Position numbers and translations under genes: made by a program. A stretch of 64,000 nt of DNA. Source: JAXDAY01 sp034679345 (GTDB lineage: Bacteria > Eisenbacteria > RBG-16-71-46 > CAIMUX01 > VGJL01). Below, piece after piece: positions 16,132 through 24,658 of this stretch; position 1 is the stretch's first letter; the number at the start of each line of letters is the position of its first letter. The DNA lies in assembly GCA_034679345.1 (NCBI GenBank), contig JAXDAY010000004.1:1-64000 (forward strand). Direction: 5' to 3'. The notes below the pieces were generated by a model that worked only from the letters and a program-made list of their open reading frames with translations, had not been told where the DNA came from and did not search any database.

Positions 16132-16848
16132 ATGACCTCGGGGATCCACCAGATCATCGACCGGCAGATCCGCCGCTGGGAGCTGGAGGCCAAGAGGCGC
16201 CGTGAATCGGCGCAGCTCTACTCCGACAGGCCGAGCCCGATCCGGCCCTGGATCACGATCTCGCGCAGCTTCGGTTCCGGCGGGGGAGAGATCGCGCAGC
16301 GGCTCTCGACGCGCCTGGACTTCGAGATCTTCGATCGCGGGATCGTCGATACGATCATCCAAGAAGGGGCGTTTCGCTCGGCGATCCTCGAGTCGCTCGA
16401 TGAGCGCGATCGATCCTCGCTGGAGCTCTGGTTCGAGGGGCTCCTGCGCGGCAGGCTCGTCGACAAGGAGGACTACCTCCGCTCGCTCGTTCATGTGATC
16501 GGCGTGATCGCGCTGCACGGGCGCGCGATCCTGATCGGCAGGGGCTCGAACTTCATCCTCGAGTCGGATCACGGGATCCACGTGCGCATCACGGCGCCCC
16601 TCGAGCAGAGGATCGAGACGATCACCGGGCTGAAGGCGATCCCGGTTGATGAGGCGCGGAAGATGGTGCAGCAGATTGATGATGAGCGCGCGGCCTTCAT
16701 CCGCAGGCACTTCCACCGCGAGATCGAGGATCCGCTCGCCTATGACATGATCTTGAACATGGCCCGCCTCGGAATCGACACCGCAGTCGAGCTGATCGAG
16801 CGGGGATTGCGCGAGAAGCTGGCGAGCCGTCCGCATGCCCAGTTCTGA
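16132..16848 (+). CDS. Cytidylate kinase-like family protein
   Basis: The 238-residue P-loop protein has the cytidylate kinase-like (Cytidylate_kin2) layout. The nucleotide loop ITISRSFGSGGGEIAQRL is near residue 40, followed by FEIFDRGIVDTII, the core GRAILIGRGSNFIL and VRITAPLEQRIE. Members are presumed nucleotide kinases, but the acceptor is not established. I chose ATG 16132 because a purine-rich AAGGGGGGG lies 6 bases upstream; an in-frame ATG at 16099 precedes it. The next gene follows after 37 bases in the same direction. Confidence 0.8.
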   Translation: MTSGIHQIIDRQIRRWELEAKRRRESAQLYSDRPSPIRPWITISRSFGSGGGEIAQRLSTRLDFEIFDRGIVDTIIQEGAFRSAILESLDERDRSSLELWFEGLLRGRLVDKEDYLRSLVHVIGVIALHGRAILIGRGSNFILESDHGIHVRITAPLEQRIETITGLKAIPVDEARKMVQQIDDERAAFIRRHFHREIEDPLAYDMILNMARLGIDTAVELIERGLREKLASRPHAQF

Positions 16849-16885
16849 GCCCTGCCCGCAATCTGAATCGAGCCGAGGAGAAACG

Positions 16886-18682
16886 ATGCGCGATTCAACA
16901 CTTCGCCGCGCCCTTCGCGTGGGGCTTCTCTTGGCCGCTTGCGCGGCGCCCGCGCGGTCGGAGCTTCATCCGGTCGTCATGGACGGGCGCTTCGACGACT
17001 GGGAGGCGCTCGCCCCCATCCATGAGGACGCGGGCGGCGACGGAGGCGCCTCCGGGATCGACCTGGGACGGCTCTGGATGGCCGACGACGACTCGCGGCT
17101 CTTCATGCGCATCGAGGTGGGGCGCGAGATCCTCCTGAACGACGGCCACGGCCTCGTCCTCTACCTCGACACGGATATGGACGCGCAGACCGGCCTTGCG
17201 ATCGGAGGGCTCGGCGCCGAGCTCGAGTGGCGCCTCGGCGAGAGACGGGGAACCTTCCGGGTCGGTGAATCGGCGATCCCTGTCTACCACGACAACCTCG
17301 GATTCATCGGCATGCCGGCGGTGACCGCCGAGGAGTTCGAGCTCTGCTTCCTTCGCGCCGCGCGGCCCGACGGGACGCATCCCCTCTTCCCCGCGGGCGA
17401 GCTGCGCGCGCTCTTCGTCGACACGACGACGGGTGGCGATCGCCTGCCCGATGACGGATCGACTCTCGCCTACGCCTTCGATCAGGGGACTCTCCCCGTC
17501 GAGACGAAGATCGATCTGCCCCGGCTGCTCACCGAGGATCTTCGCGTCTCCACCTACAACGTCGAGAACGACTCCCCATGGAATCCCTCCCTGCAGGCCG
17601 CCTTCGGCCGGCAGATCGCGGCGGTCGCGCCCGACATCCTCGCCTTCCAGGAGATCTACGACCACACTTCACAGGAGACGGCGGATCTCGTATCCGATTG
17701 GCTTCCCCCCGAATCGGGCGAGAGCTGGCACAGCGCGGGGAATCAGGACTGCAAGCTCGTGAGTCGATACCCCGTCGTCGGCTCCTGGCCTCTGGACGGG
17801 AATCTCGCGGCGCTCCTCGATGCCGGGGAGGCGATCGGAAGCGATCTACTGCTGATCGTGGCGCACTTGCCTTGCTGCGAGAACAATGCCGGCCGGCAGC
17901 GCGAGATCGATCGGATCCTCTCCTTCCTGCGCGACGCGATGCAGCCCGGCGGAGAGATCACGCTTCCTGTCGGAACGCCCTATCTCCTCGCGGGGGACAT
18001 GAACCTGGTCGGGGATGCGCGGCAGCTCGCCTCGCTGTTGACGGGCGATGTGGCCGATGAGACCACTTTCGGGAGCGACTTCGCTCCCGACTGGGACGGG
18101 AGCGATCTCGAGGATGCGATCGGACGGCACACGGCGCGCCGCCTCGCCTACACCTGGCGCAACGACGCGGGCGACTTCTGGCCGGGACGGCTCGACTATA
18201 TGATCTCGACCGACGCGGTGATCCACTCGGTGAAGGAGTTCATCCTCCACACGCCCGAGATGGATCCCGTCGACCTCGCCGCGCATGGGCTTCTGAGCGG
18301 GGACTCCTACGCCTCCGATCACCTTCTCTTCTGCGCCGACTTCCGGCCGGGGGCCCCGTCGGAGTCGACCGGCACGACCCTCGTCGATCGGGTCGGCTTC
18401 CAGATCGGGCCGAACCCGGGACACGGAACCATCCGCCTGCGGATCGCCCTGCCCACGGAGGGGAGCGTGCGGATCGACCTCTTCGATCCCGCGGGCAGGC
18501 TGCTCGCGCGGCCCGCGGGCCAGGGTTGGATCGACCTCCCGGCGGGCGAGCGGCTCCTGGTCTGGGACGGCCGCGGCCTCACGGGAGAGAGGCTCGGCGC
18601 GGGGGTCTATTTCCTGCGTCTCGAGGCCCGCACCGCCGCCGGCGCCGCAACGCGCACCCTCTCCTGGCCCCTGCTGCGCTGA
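16886..18682 (+). CDS. Secreted endonuclease/exonuclease/phosphatase-family protein with FlgD-like tail
   Basis: The 598-residue exported protein has a signal peptide (VGLLLAACAAPARS) and a CBM9/DOMON-like beta domain to about residue 200 (VMDGRFDDWEALAP). A DNase I-like EEP domain follows at about 220-495: VSTYNVEND, ILAFQEIYDH with catalytic Glu, LLIVAHLPC, YLLAGDMNLVGD, PGRLDYMIS and the closing SDHLLFCADF. The C-terminus (VWDGRGLTGERLGAGVYFLRL) is the FlgD-like tail shared by several exported proteins here. Family members cleave phosphodiesters or phosphoesters with Mg2+. It could be an extracellular nuclease scavenging DNA or phosphate. ATG 16886 has GAGGAGA 4 bases upstream. Confidence 0.8.
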   Translation: MRDSTLRRALRVGLLLAACAAPARSELHPVVMDGRFDDWEALAPIHEDAGGDGGASGIDLGRLWMADDDSRLFMRIEVGREILLNDGHGLVLYLDTDMDAQTGLAIGGLGAELEWRLGERRGTFRVGESAIPVYHDNLGFIGMPAVTAEEFELCFLRAARPDGTHPLFPAGELRALFVDTTTGGDRLPDDGSTLAYAFDQGTLPVETKIDLPRLLTEDLRVSTYNVENDSPWNPSLQAAFGRQIAAVAPDILAFQEIYDHTSQETADLVSDWLPPESGESWHSAGNQDCKLVSRYPVVGSWPLDGNLAALLDAGEAIGSDLLLIVAHLPCCENNAGRQREIDRILSFLRDAMQPGGEITLPVGTPYLLAGDMNLVGDARQLASLLTGDVADETTFGSDFAPDWDGSDLEDAIGRHTARRLAYTWRNDAGDFWPGRLDYMISTDAVIHSVKEFILHTPEMDPVDLAAHGLLSGDSYASDHLLFCADFRPGAPSESTGTTLVDRVGFQIGPNPGHGTIRLRIALPTEGSVRIDLFDPAGRLLARPAGQGWIDLPAGERLLVWDGRGLTGERLGAGVYFLRLEARTAAGAATRTLSWPLLR

Positions 18683-18698
18683 AACGATCCTTCCGGTC

Positions 18699-18707
18699 TG
18701 CTAATAT
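18699..18707 (+). promoter_or_regulatory. Extended -10 promoter (TGCTAATAT)
   Basis: TGC followed by TAATAT lies 45 bases before the deacetylase ATG. The repeated ATATCGC just after it (18705-18720) includes the palindrome CGATATCG near the expected transcription start, a possible operator. Confidence 0.4.
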
Positions 18708-18751
18708 CGCTCGATATCGCGAAAACGGGCCGCACCCGGGAAGGAGCGCTC

Positions 18752-19465
18752 ATGCCGTTGACCGAGCCGTTCGATGTCGTCGTCTTCAGCCCCCACCCCG
18801 ACGACGCGGAAATGACGATCGCAGGAACGATGATCCGCCTCGTCCGCTCCGGTCGACGCGTGCTGAGCGTGGCGTTGACCGCCGGGGAGAAGGGGACCTT
18901 CGGCACTGCGGAGAGCCGTCGCAGGGAGTTCGAGGCGGCCAACTCGGTCATGGGAACCCATGGGGAGATTCTCGATTTCCCCGACACGGAGGTCTTCAAT
19001 ACCCCGGAGGGAAGGCTCAAGATCGCATCGCTCGTCCGGCAGCACCGCCCCCAGATCGTCTTCGCCCCCTACCACACCAACCGTTTCGATCATCACGACG
19101 GCTCGGCGAACAACGACCACCCGGCGACCGGCCAGCTCGTCCGAGACGGGCTCAAGCTCGCGCGCTTCCGCAGCGTGATGCCCGAGATCCCCGCCCACGA
19201 TGTCCAGCGCCTCTTCTACTACATGATCCCGAAGGACATGCTGCCGAACATCGTCGTGGATGTGACCGACGTGATCGAGGATGTTCGCCGGGCGATCCGC
19301 TGCTACGAGACCCAGATGAAGATCTGGCGCGCGGAGAACTCGATCCTGGAGCTGCTCGACGGGATCCGGCGCTACCACGGCATCCGGATCGGCAAGCAGT
19401 TCGGCGAGGCCATCCACAGCGACGAGTCGCTGGGCTTCGGGCCGGATCACTTCTTCAGCGTCTGA
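18752..19465 (+). CDS. bshB1: PIG-L family deacetylase, BshB1-like
   Basis: The 237-residue zinc hydrolase has the LmbE/PIG-L motif FSPHPDDAEMTIAGTMI (HPDD supplies zinc ligands and base). It continues with LTAGEKGTFGTAESRRREF and FAPYHTNRFDHHDGSANNDHP. The TAGE-GT-GT pattern and length resemble BshB1, which deacetylates GlcNAc-malate in bacillithiol synthesis. No bshA or bshC is in the window, so bacillithiol is inferred only from similarity; another N-acetylglucosaminide deacetylase is possible. AAGGAG sits 6 bases before the ATG. Confidence 0.75.
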   Translation: MPLTEPFDVVVFSPHPDDAEMTIAGTMIRLVRSGRRVLSVALTAGEKGTFGTAESRRREFEAANSVMGTHGEILDFPDTEVFNTPEGRLKIASLVRQHRPQIVFAPYHTNRFDHHDGSANNDHPATGQLVRDGLKLARFRSVMPEIPAHDVQRLFYYMIPKDMLPNIVVDVTDVIEDVRRAIRCYETQMKIWRAENSILELLDGIRRYHGIRIGKQFGEAIHSDESLGFGPDHFFSV

Positions 19466-19479
19466 ACGGCCGCGCCGGC

Positions 19480-19776
19480 TCAGCCCTTCCGGAAGAGATC
19501 GTCGAGATTCTTGCGCGCCGCGGCCGATCGGTCCTGCTCCGCCTTGCCGCGCGGGGTCTCGGCGAGCTGATGGAACTCGCAGAAGTTCGCCCGCTCGCGA
19601 TCGACGACCCATTCCGCGTTCGGTTCGCGGCAGTGGTTGCTCACCGCCGGATCGTAGTGCCGGCAATTGCGGCAGGAGTGCAGGTCGCGCCCGCACGCCA
19701 GGCACTCGGACTCGCGCGGCACCGGAGCGAACTTGGCGTAGGGCAACTGCGCGGAGCAAGACCAACAGCAGGGCAT
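19480..19776 (-). CDS. Small cysteine-rich zinc-ribbon protein
   Basis: The 98-residue protein is rich in paired cysteines in its first two thirds (CCWSC, CLACGRDLHSCRNCRHYD, NHCREP, FCEFH), suggesting two zinc-binding knuckles. A charged C-terminal helix ends DDLFRKG. I do not recognise a named family. It lies just downstream of cca in a compact operon (nfi-cca-this gene). The ATG at 19776 is placed 7 bases after AAGGGGAG; a GTG at 19782 overlapping the cca stop is possible. A nucleic-acid or tRNA-related role is only suggested by the neighbours. Confidence 0.65.
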   Translation of the reverse strand: MPCCWSCSAQLPYAKFAPVPRESECLACGRDLHSCRNCRHYDPAVSNHCREPNAEWVVDRERANFCEFHQLAETPRGKAEQDRSAAARKNLDDLFRKG

Positions 19777-19778
19777 TG

Positions 19779-21188
19779 TCACGCTCCCCTTCCCCTGCGC
19801 GGCGGCAGGCTGGCGAGGACTTCCGGCAGGATCTCGCGGCTTCGCCGGAGGAGGATCTCGAAGTCGTTGCGGGCGGGCTCCTCGATCACCTCCTCGAGAA
19901 GCGCCGAGAGGATCCGGCCGATCGCGGGACCGGGACCGATCCCGAGCTCCCGCATGAGATCCTCGCCGTCGATGGCGAGGTCCCTGACCGAGAGGGCCGC
20001 GTCCCGGGCGTGGATCTCTTCGATCCGACGGCGCAGCTCGCCCAGCTCGGGACTATCGGCGCTGCGCCGCAAACCGTTTCCAAGGGTGTCGGCCCGCCGC
20101 GCCGCGAAGAGATCGTCCAGGTTCACGATCCCCACGCCACGGACGAATCGGCGCACCGCGGCGTCGCTCCACTCGGCGTCGTAGTGGAACATGTGATGGC
20201 GCACCAGGTGGACGACACGTTCCCTCTCCTCCGTGGGATAGCGCAGGCGCCGCATGATCGCATCGGCCTTGCGCGCGCTCCAGTTCTGATGATTGTAGAA
20301 GGTGACCCTCCCGTCGATCTCCTCGCGCCGGGTCTCGACCTTGCCGAGGTCGTGGAAGAGGGCGCTCAGGCGCACGATCCGATTCTCCTTCGGCGCGCGA
20401 TCGACGGCCAGAAGCGTGTGGTAGAAGACGTCGAAGGCGTGGTGGCGATTCTGGCTGACGCCATAGGCCGCGGCGAGCTCCGGCAGGATCGAGTCCAGAA
20501 GCCCCGTCTCGTACATCCGGTCGAGCGAGACGGAAGGGCGGTCCTGCTCCAGGATCCGATCGAGCTCCTCGCGGATGCGCTCGGCTGCGATCTTGCGGAT
20601 CGAGCGCGCGCAGCGGATGACCGCGCGGTAGGTCTCATCCTCGATCGCAAAGCCGATCTGCCCCGCGATCCGGATGCAGCGCAGCAGGCGCAGCGCATCC
20701 TCCTCGAATCGCTCCTCCGGGCGACCGACGCAACGGATCAGACGGGCGCGGAGATCGTCGATCCCGCCATGGGGATCGACAAGCCGGCGCGCGCCGAGGT
20801 CGAGGGCGATGGCGTTGACCGTGAAGTCGCGGCGGGAGAGATCCTCCTCCAGAGACGATGTGAACTCCACGCGGTCCGGGCGGCGCGCGTCGGCGTAATC
20901 GGCCTCGCGCCGGAAGGTCGTGACCTCGTAGGTTCCGTCCGGCTCGATGACGAGGATCGTCCCGAATCGCGCGCCGACCTCGACGGAACGGGGGAAGAGC
21001 CCGCGGATTCTCTCCGGCGGAAGATCGGTCGCGAAGTCCCAGTCGTGGACCTCGAGGCCCGAGAGGGAGTCGCGGATCGATCCGCCCACCAGGCACGCGC
21101 GTCCGCCCGAATCGAGAATGCGGCGGACGACGCGCTGGGCTCCTGCTGGGAATCGCTCCGCGATCCCATCGGCGGAATCGAAGATCAT
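19779..21188 (-). CDS. cca: CCA tRNA nucleotidyltransferase / poly(A) polymerase family protein with HD domain
   Basis: The 469-residue class II nucleotidyltransferase has the head motif CLVGGSIRDSLSG, catalytic DWDFATD, RFGTILV, RRDFTVNAIALDL (the RRD motif that reads ATP and CTP) and EEDALRLLRCIRIAGQIGF. An HD phosphohydrolase domain follows (RLSALFHDLGKVETR). It adds or repairs the 3' CCA of tRNA in the cytosol; a separate A-adding enzyme elsewhere cannot be excluded. The start overlaps the nfi stop (ATGA), so the two genes are translationally coupled. Confidence 0.88.
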   Translation of the reverse strand: MIFDSADGIAERFPAGAQRVVRRILDSGGRACLVGGSIRDSLSGLEVHDWDFATDLPPERIRGLFPRSVEVGARFGTILVIEPDGTYEVTTFRREADYADARRPDRVEFTSSLEEDLSRRDFTVNAIALDLGARRLVDPHGGIDDLRARLIRCVGRPEERFEEDALRLLRCIRIAGQIGFAIEDETYRAVIRCARSIRKIAAERIREELDRILEQDRPSVSLDRMYETGLLDSILPELAAAYGVSQNRHHAFDVFYHTLLAVDRAPKENRIVRLSALFHDLGKVETRREEIDGRVTFYNHQNWSARKADAIMRRLRYPTEERERVVHLVRHHMFHYDAEWSDAAVRRFVRGVGIVNLDDLFAARRADTLGNGLRRSADSPELGELRRRIEEIHARDAALSVRDLAIDGEDLMRELGIGPGPAIGRILSALLEEVIEEPARNDFEILLRRSREILPEVLASLPPRRGRGA

Positions 21189-21874
21189 CGCTTCATTCTA
21201 GCCGATTCCGCGCGCAGGAGATCGCCGACCATCCGGTCGGCCCGCCGCGTCGGCTCCGGGAGCCGGAAGCCCCGGCCGCAGCGCAAGACGAGGGCGACGG
21301 CCGTCTCGAGGTCGATCTTGTGCCCCACCGAGATCCAGAGAGGGCGCACGCCCTCGCGCGTGCGCACGAACCTGCCCACCGTCTCGCCCTGATCGATGAT
21401 CCGCGTGGACGCGCCGCGTCGCAGCGACGGTTCGCGCGCCTCGCCGACGAGCCTGCTCTTCGCGACGCCGACGGTCGGCCGATCGAGCAAGAGCCCCAGG
21501 TGGCATGCGAGGCCGAAGCGCCGGGGATGCGCGCGACCTTGTCCGTCGCACAGCACCGCGTCGACCGGCCCTCCGAGCCGCTCGAACGCCTCCAGCAGAA
21601 CGGGCACCTCGCGGAATGAGAGCAGACCCGGCACATAGGGGAATCGCAGGGGCGCTGTCGCCGAAGCCCACTCGAGCGTCTCCATCGAATCGGCGTCGAG
21701 GACGACTGCGACCGCCGCGATTTTCTCCCCCCGGACGGAGCAGTCGCAGCCGGCGATCCGCCGGAGCCGCCGCTTTCTGGGGCGGCGCTCGATCACCGAA
21801 TCGCGAAGGGAGACTTGGACCTCCGCCGCCTCTCGGGGCGTGAGATCCCAGCCATGGAGCCTCAAGGTCCGCAC
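21185..21874 (-). CDS. nfi: Endonuclease V
   Basis: The 229-residue protein has the EndoV signature: RIAGCDCSVRGEKIAA with the first catalytic Asp, PYVPGLLSFREVP, the metal-site block VLCDGQGRAHPRRFGLACH, RPTVGVAKSRLVG, and LWISVGHKIDLETAV. It cleaves DNA (or RNA) next to deoxyinosine and other deaminated bases. The best start is GTG 21874, giving RTLRLHGWDLTPREA as in homologues, with GGAG 9 bases upstream. Longer in-frame extensions to 22159 run into the glgP promoter and are not supported. It is first gene of the nfi-cca-zinc-ribbon operon. Confidence 0.85.
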   Translation of the reverse strand: MRTLRLHGWDLTPREAAEVQVSLRDSVIERRPRKRRLRRIAGCDCSVRGEKIAAVAVVLDADSMETLEWASATAPLRFPYVPGLLSFREVPVLLEAFERLGGPVDAVLCDGQGRAHPRRFGLACHLGLLLDRPTVGVAKSRLVGEAREPSLRRGASTRIIDQGETVGRFVRTREGVRPLWISVGHKIDLETAVALVLRCGRGFRLPEPTRRADRMVGDLLRAESARMKR

Positions 21875-21926
21875 GCCGGGATTCTCCACACCCGGGCCGG
21901 ACGGGGCAAGCAATCCAACCTCGGCG

Positions 21927-21935
21927 TGGTATAGT
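21927..21935 (+). promoter_or_regulatory. Extended -10 promoter (TGGTATAGT) before glgP
   Basis: TGG plus TATAGT lies 69 bases before the glgP ATG in the divergent gap with nfi. The -10 sits in the small palindrome GGTA-TAG-TACC, so a transcription start on the other strand for nfi is also possible. Confidence 0.45.
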
Positions 21936-22003
21936 ACCGCGTTCCCCCAACCGATAAACAACGGGGTGGACCGGGTGGAAGCCCGGCCCTGCAGGAGGAT
22001 TGC

Positions 22004-24574
22004 ATGCCGACAGTCCGGAAGTACCGGGTGGTTCCCAACTTGCCCGACCGCTTGCTGCCGCTCGGGATTCTGGCCCGCAATCTCTGGTGGACCTGGACGC
22101 CGGATGCCGCGGATCTGTTTCGACGAATGGAGCCCGATGTCTGGGAGAAGAGCCGCCACAATCCGGTCGATCTCTTGGGCAGCCTCTCGCAGGAGCGCCT
22201 CGAGGATCTCGCGAACGACGACGTCTTCCTCTCCAACCTGGACCGCATCCTCGGCGAGCTGAACACCTACCTCTCACGCCGGACCTGGTTCGAGCGCGCC
22301 CACGGCGAATCGGTGGGGATCCGGATCGCCTACTTCAGCTCCGAGTTCGGGCTGCACGAGTCGCTTCCGATCTACTCGGGCGGGCTCGGCGTGCTCGCGG
22401 GCGATCACTTGAAGAGCGCGAGCGACCTGGGAATCCCGCTCGTCGCGGTCGGCTTGCTTTATCGGCGCGGCTACTTCCGCCAGTACCTCAACCGGGACGG
22501 ATGGCAGCAGGAGATCCACCCCACCTATGATTTCGAGCGCCTGCCGCTCCACTTCGAGACGATCGACGGGCGTCCCCGCCGGATCGCCGTCGAGATCGCC
22601 GGGCGCAACGTCGCCGCGCAGATCTGGCGCGCCCAGGTCGGACGCGTGCCGCTTCTCCTGCTCGACACCGATCTGCCCGAGAACTCCCCCGAGGACCGGG
22701 GCCTCACCGATGAGCTCTACGGCGGAGACCTCCGCCACCGCATCCGCCAGGAGGTGCTGCTCGGAGTCGGCGGCGTGCGCGCGGTCCAGGCGATGGGATA
22801 CGAGCCGAGCGTCTACCACATGAACGAGGGACACTCGGCCTTCATGACGATCGAGAGAATCCGGCAAGGGATGGAGCGCGAGGGGCTGAACCTCGAGGAG
22901 GCGCTCGAGGCGGTGCGCGCCAACTCCGTCTTCACGACCCACACTCCCGTCCCAGCGGGTCACGACATATTTCCGGTGGAGCTGATGCGCGAGCACTTCG
23001 GGCTTCTGTGCGCCCGGCTGGGGATCCAGCTCGACGAGCTCCTGCGACTCGGGCGGGTGGCTCCCGAGGAGACGAGCGAGCCATTCTCGATGACGGTGCT
23101 GGCCATCCGCGCTTCCTCACAAGTCAACGGCGTGAGCCGCCTGCACGGCGAGGTCTCGCGCCGGCTCTGGGAGCCGCTCTTCCCGGCGGTCCCCACCGAG
23201 GAGGTGCCGATCGCCCACGTGACCAACGGCATCCACGTCCCATCGTGGTACTCCCGCGAGGTCGCGCGTCTCTACTCCCGGTATCTTGGCCCGAGGTGGC
23301 AGGAGGATCCCGTCGACACGCAGATCTGGGATCGGGTCGAGCGGATCCCGGACGCCGAGCTCTGGCGCGCCCGCGAACGGCTGCGCGAGTCGCTCGTCTC
23401 CTTCGCCCGTCGCAGGCTCCAGGAGCAGCTCCAGCGCCGGGGCATGCCGCACATGCTGATCCGCGACGCCGAGGAGGCTCTTGACCCCGACGCCCTCACG
23501 ATCGGCTTCGCCCGGCGATTCACGGTCTACAAGCGCGCCGGCCTGATCCTGCGCGACCCGGATCGCTTGGCCCGACTGGTCGGCGATCCGGACATGCCCG
23601 TCCAGATCGTCTTCGCCGGCAAGGCCCACCCGGCCGATCACCCGGCCAAGCAGCTCATGCGCGAGATCGTCCATCTTGTCTCCGAGCCGCGATTCCGGCG
23701 GCGGATCGTCTTCATCGAGGACTACGACATCGAGGTCGCCCGCCAGCTCGTGCAGGGGGTCGACGTCTGGCTCAACACGCCGCGGCGCCCGCTCGAGGCA
23801 AGCGGGACGAGCGGGATGAAGGCCGTCGTCAGCGGAGGCATCCACCTCAGCGTCCTCGACGGCTGGTGGGCCGAGGCCTACACGCCCGAGGCGGGATGGG
23901 CGATCGGGCGCGGAGAGGACTACGACGATCCGGAGGTGCAGGATCAGGTGGAGAGCGAAGGGCTCTACGAGCTGCTCGAGCACGAGGTGATTCCGCTCTT
24001 CTACCGGCGCGGCTCCGACGGGCTTCCGCGCGAATGGATCGAGAGGGTCAAGGCTTCGATGCGCGCCCACTGCCCCGTGTTCAACACGAATCGCATGGTG
24101 GAGGAGTACACCCGCTGCTTCTACCTTCCGGCTCATCTACGGGCCCGCTTCGTCGCCCAGCACGTCCACTCGGGGGCCAAGGAGCTCGCCGCCTGGCGCC
24201 GGCGGATGACGGAGGTCTGGCCCTCGGTCTCGATCGTCGAGTTGAGCAGCGAGGACTTCGATCGCCCGGTGGGGGACGATCTCCTCGTGCGGGCCGCTGT
24301 CCGGCTCGGCCCGCTCGCGTCGGAGGAAGTGGTCGTCGAGGCGGTCCACGGCAGCGTCGACGGAGGAGGCTCGCTTCGGGACACCCAGTGCGTCGCCCTG
24401 AGCCCCGTGGAGCGGCGAGACGGCGTCGTGATCTTCGAGGGACGGGTGCCTTGCCGCACGACGGGCCTGCGCGGCCTCTCGGCCCGGATCCGTCCGGCGC
24501 CGCGCCTGAACGTCGAGAATCCCTTCGAGGCGAACCTCTTGACCTGGTTCGACGCTCAAGAGGACTCGCGCTAG
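22004..24574 (+). CDS. glgP: Alpha-glucan (glycogen) phosphorylase
   Basis: The 856-residue protein belongs to the short bacterial/archaeal class of alpha-glucan phosphorylases, with an N-terminal domain LARNLWWTWTPDAADLF. It continues with IAYFSSEFGLHESLPIYSGG, VTNGIHVPSW, RFTVYKRAGL, and the pyridoxal-phosphate lysine segment EASGTSGMKAVVSGG. It releases glucose-1-phosphate from storage glucans in the cytosol. An AGGAGG site sits 5 bases before the ATG. It stands alone except for leuS 80 bases downstream, which has its own promoter. The C-terminal about 110 residues (IVELSSEDFDRPVGDD) match the extra DUF-type tail seen in this class. Confidence 0.9.
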   Translation: MPTVRKYRVVPNLPDRLLPLGILARNLWWTWTPDAADLFRRMEPDVWEKSRHNPVDLLGSLSQERLEDLANDDVFLSNLDRILGELNTYLSRRTWFERAHGESVGIRIAYFSSEFGLHESLPIYSGGLGVLAGDHLKSASDLGIPLVAVGLLYRRGYFRQYLNRDGWQQEIHPTYDFERLPLHFETIDGRPRRIAVEIAGRNVAAQIWRAQVGRVPLLLLDTDLPENSPEDRGLTDELYGGDLRHRIRQEVLLGVGGVRAVQAMGYEPSVYHMNEGHSAFMTIERIRQGMEREGLNLEEALEAVRANSVFTTHTPVPAGHDIFPVELMREHFGLLCARLGIQLDELLRLGRVAPEETSEPFSMTVLAIRASSQVNGVSRLHGEVSRRLWEPLFPAVPTEEVPIAHVTNGIHVPSWYSREVARLYSRYLGPRWQEDPVDTQIWDRVERIPDAELWRARERLRESLVSFARRRLQEQLQRRGMPHMLIRDAEEALDPDALTIGFARRFTVYKRAGLILRDPDRLARLVGDPDMPVQIVFAGKAHPADHPAKQLMREIVHLVSEPRFRRRIVFIEDYDIEVARQLVQGVDVWLNTPRRPLEASGTSGMKAVVSGGIHLSVLDGWWAEAYTPEAGWAIGRGEDYDDPEVQDQVESEGLYELLEHEVIPLFYRRGSDGLPREWIERVKASMRAHCPVFNTNRMVEEYTRCFYLPAHLRARFVAQHVHSGAKELAAWRRRMTEVWPSVSIVELSSEDFDRPVGDDLLVRAAVRLGPLASEEVVVEAVHGSVDGGGSLRDTQCVALSPVERRDGVVIFEGRVPCRTTGLRGLSARIRPAPRLNVENPFEANLLTWFDAQEDSR

Positions 24575-24587
24575 TCGCTCGACATCG

Positions 24588-24617
24588 TTGCAGGCCCCCG
24601 CGGGAGTGCCGTATCCT
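24588..24617 (+). promoter_or_regulatory. Possible leuS promoter
   Basis: TTGCAG (24588-24593), an 18-bp spacer and TATCCT (24612-24617) form a moderate promoter 37 bases before leuS. The -10 lies in a short inverted repeat (TGCCG with CGGCA). Confidence 0.35.
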
Positions 24618-24643
24618 ACCGGCATTCGTTCCCGAAAGGAGCC

Positions 24644-24658
24644 ATGGCTGCGCGATGA
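24644..24658 (+). CDS. Four-codon leader ORF coupled to leuS (MAAR-stop)
   Basis: ATG GCT GCG CGA TGA begins 2 bases after the strong site AAAGGAG (24635-24641). Its stop overlaps the leuS ATG (ATGA at 24655-24658). The leuS start itself is 13 bases from that site, which is long. Ribosomes may therefore start on the mini-ORF and reinitiate on leuS, or the Shine-Dalgarno may serve leuS directly. The arrangement is seen; the regulatory role is inferred. It holds no Leu codons, so it is not a classic attenuator peptide. Confidence 0.35.
   Translation: MAAR

Noticed and set aside
21875..22159. Extended endonuclease V start upstream of 21874
   Set aside because: The added sequence is not EndoV-like and would cover the glgP promoter and glgP start.
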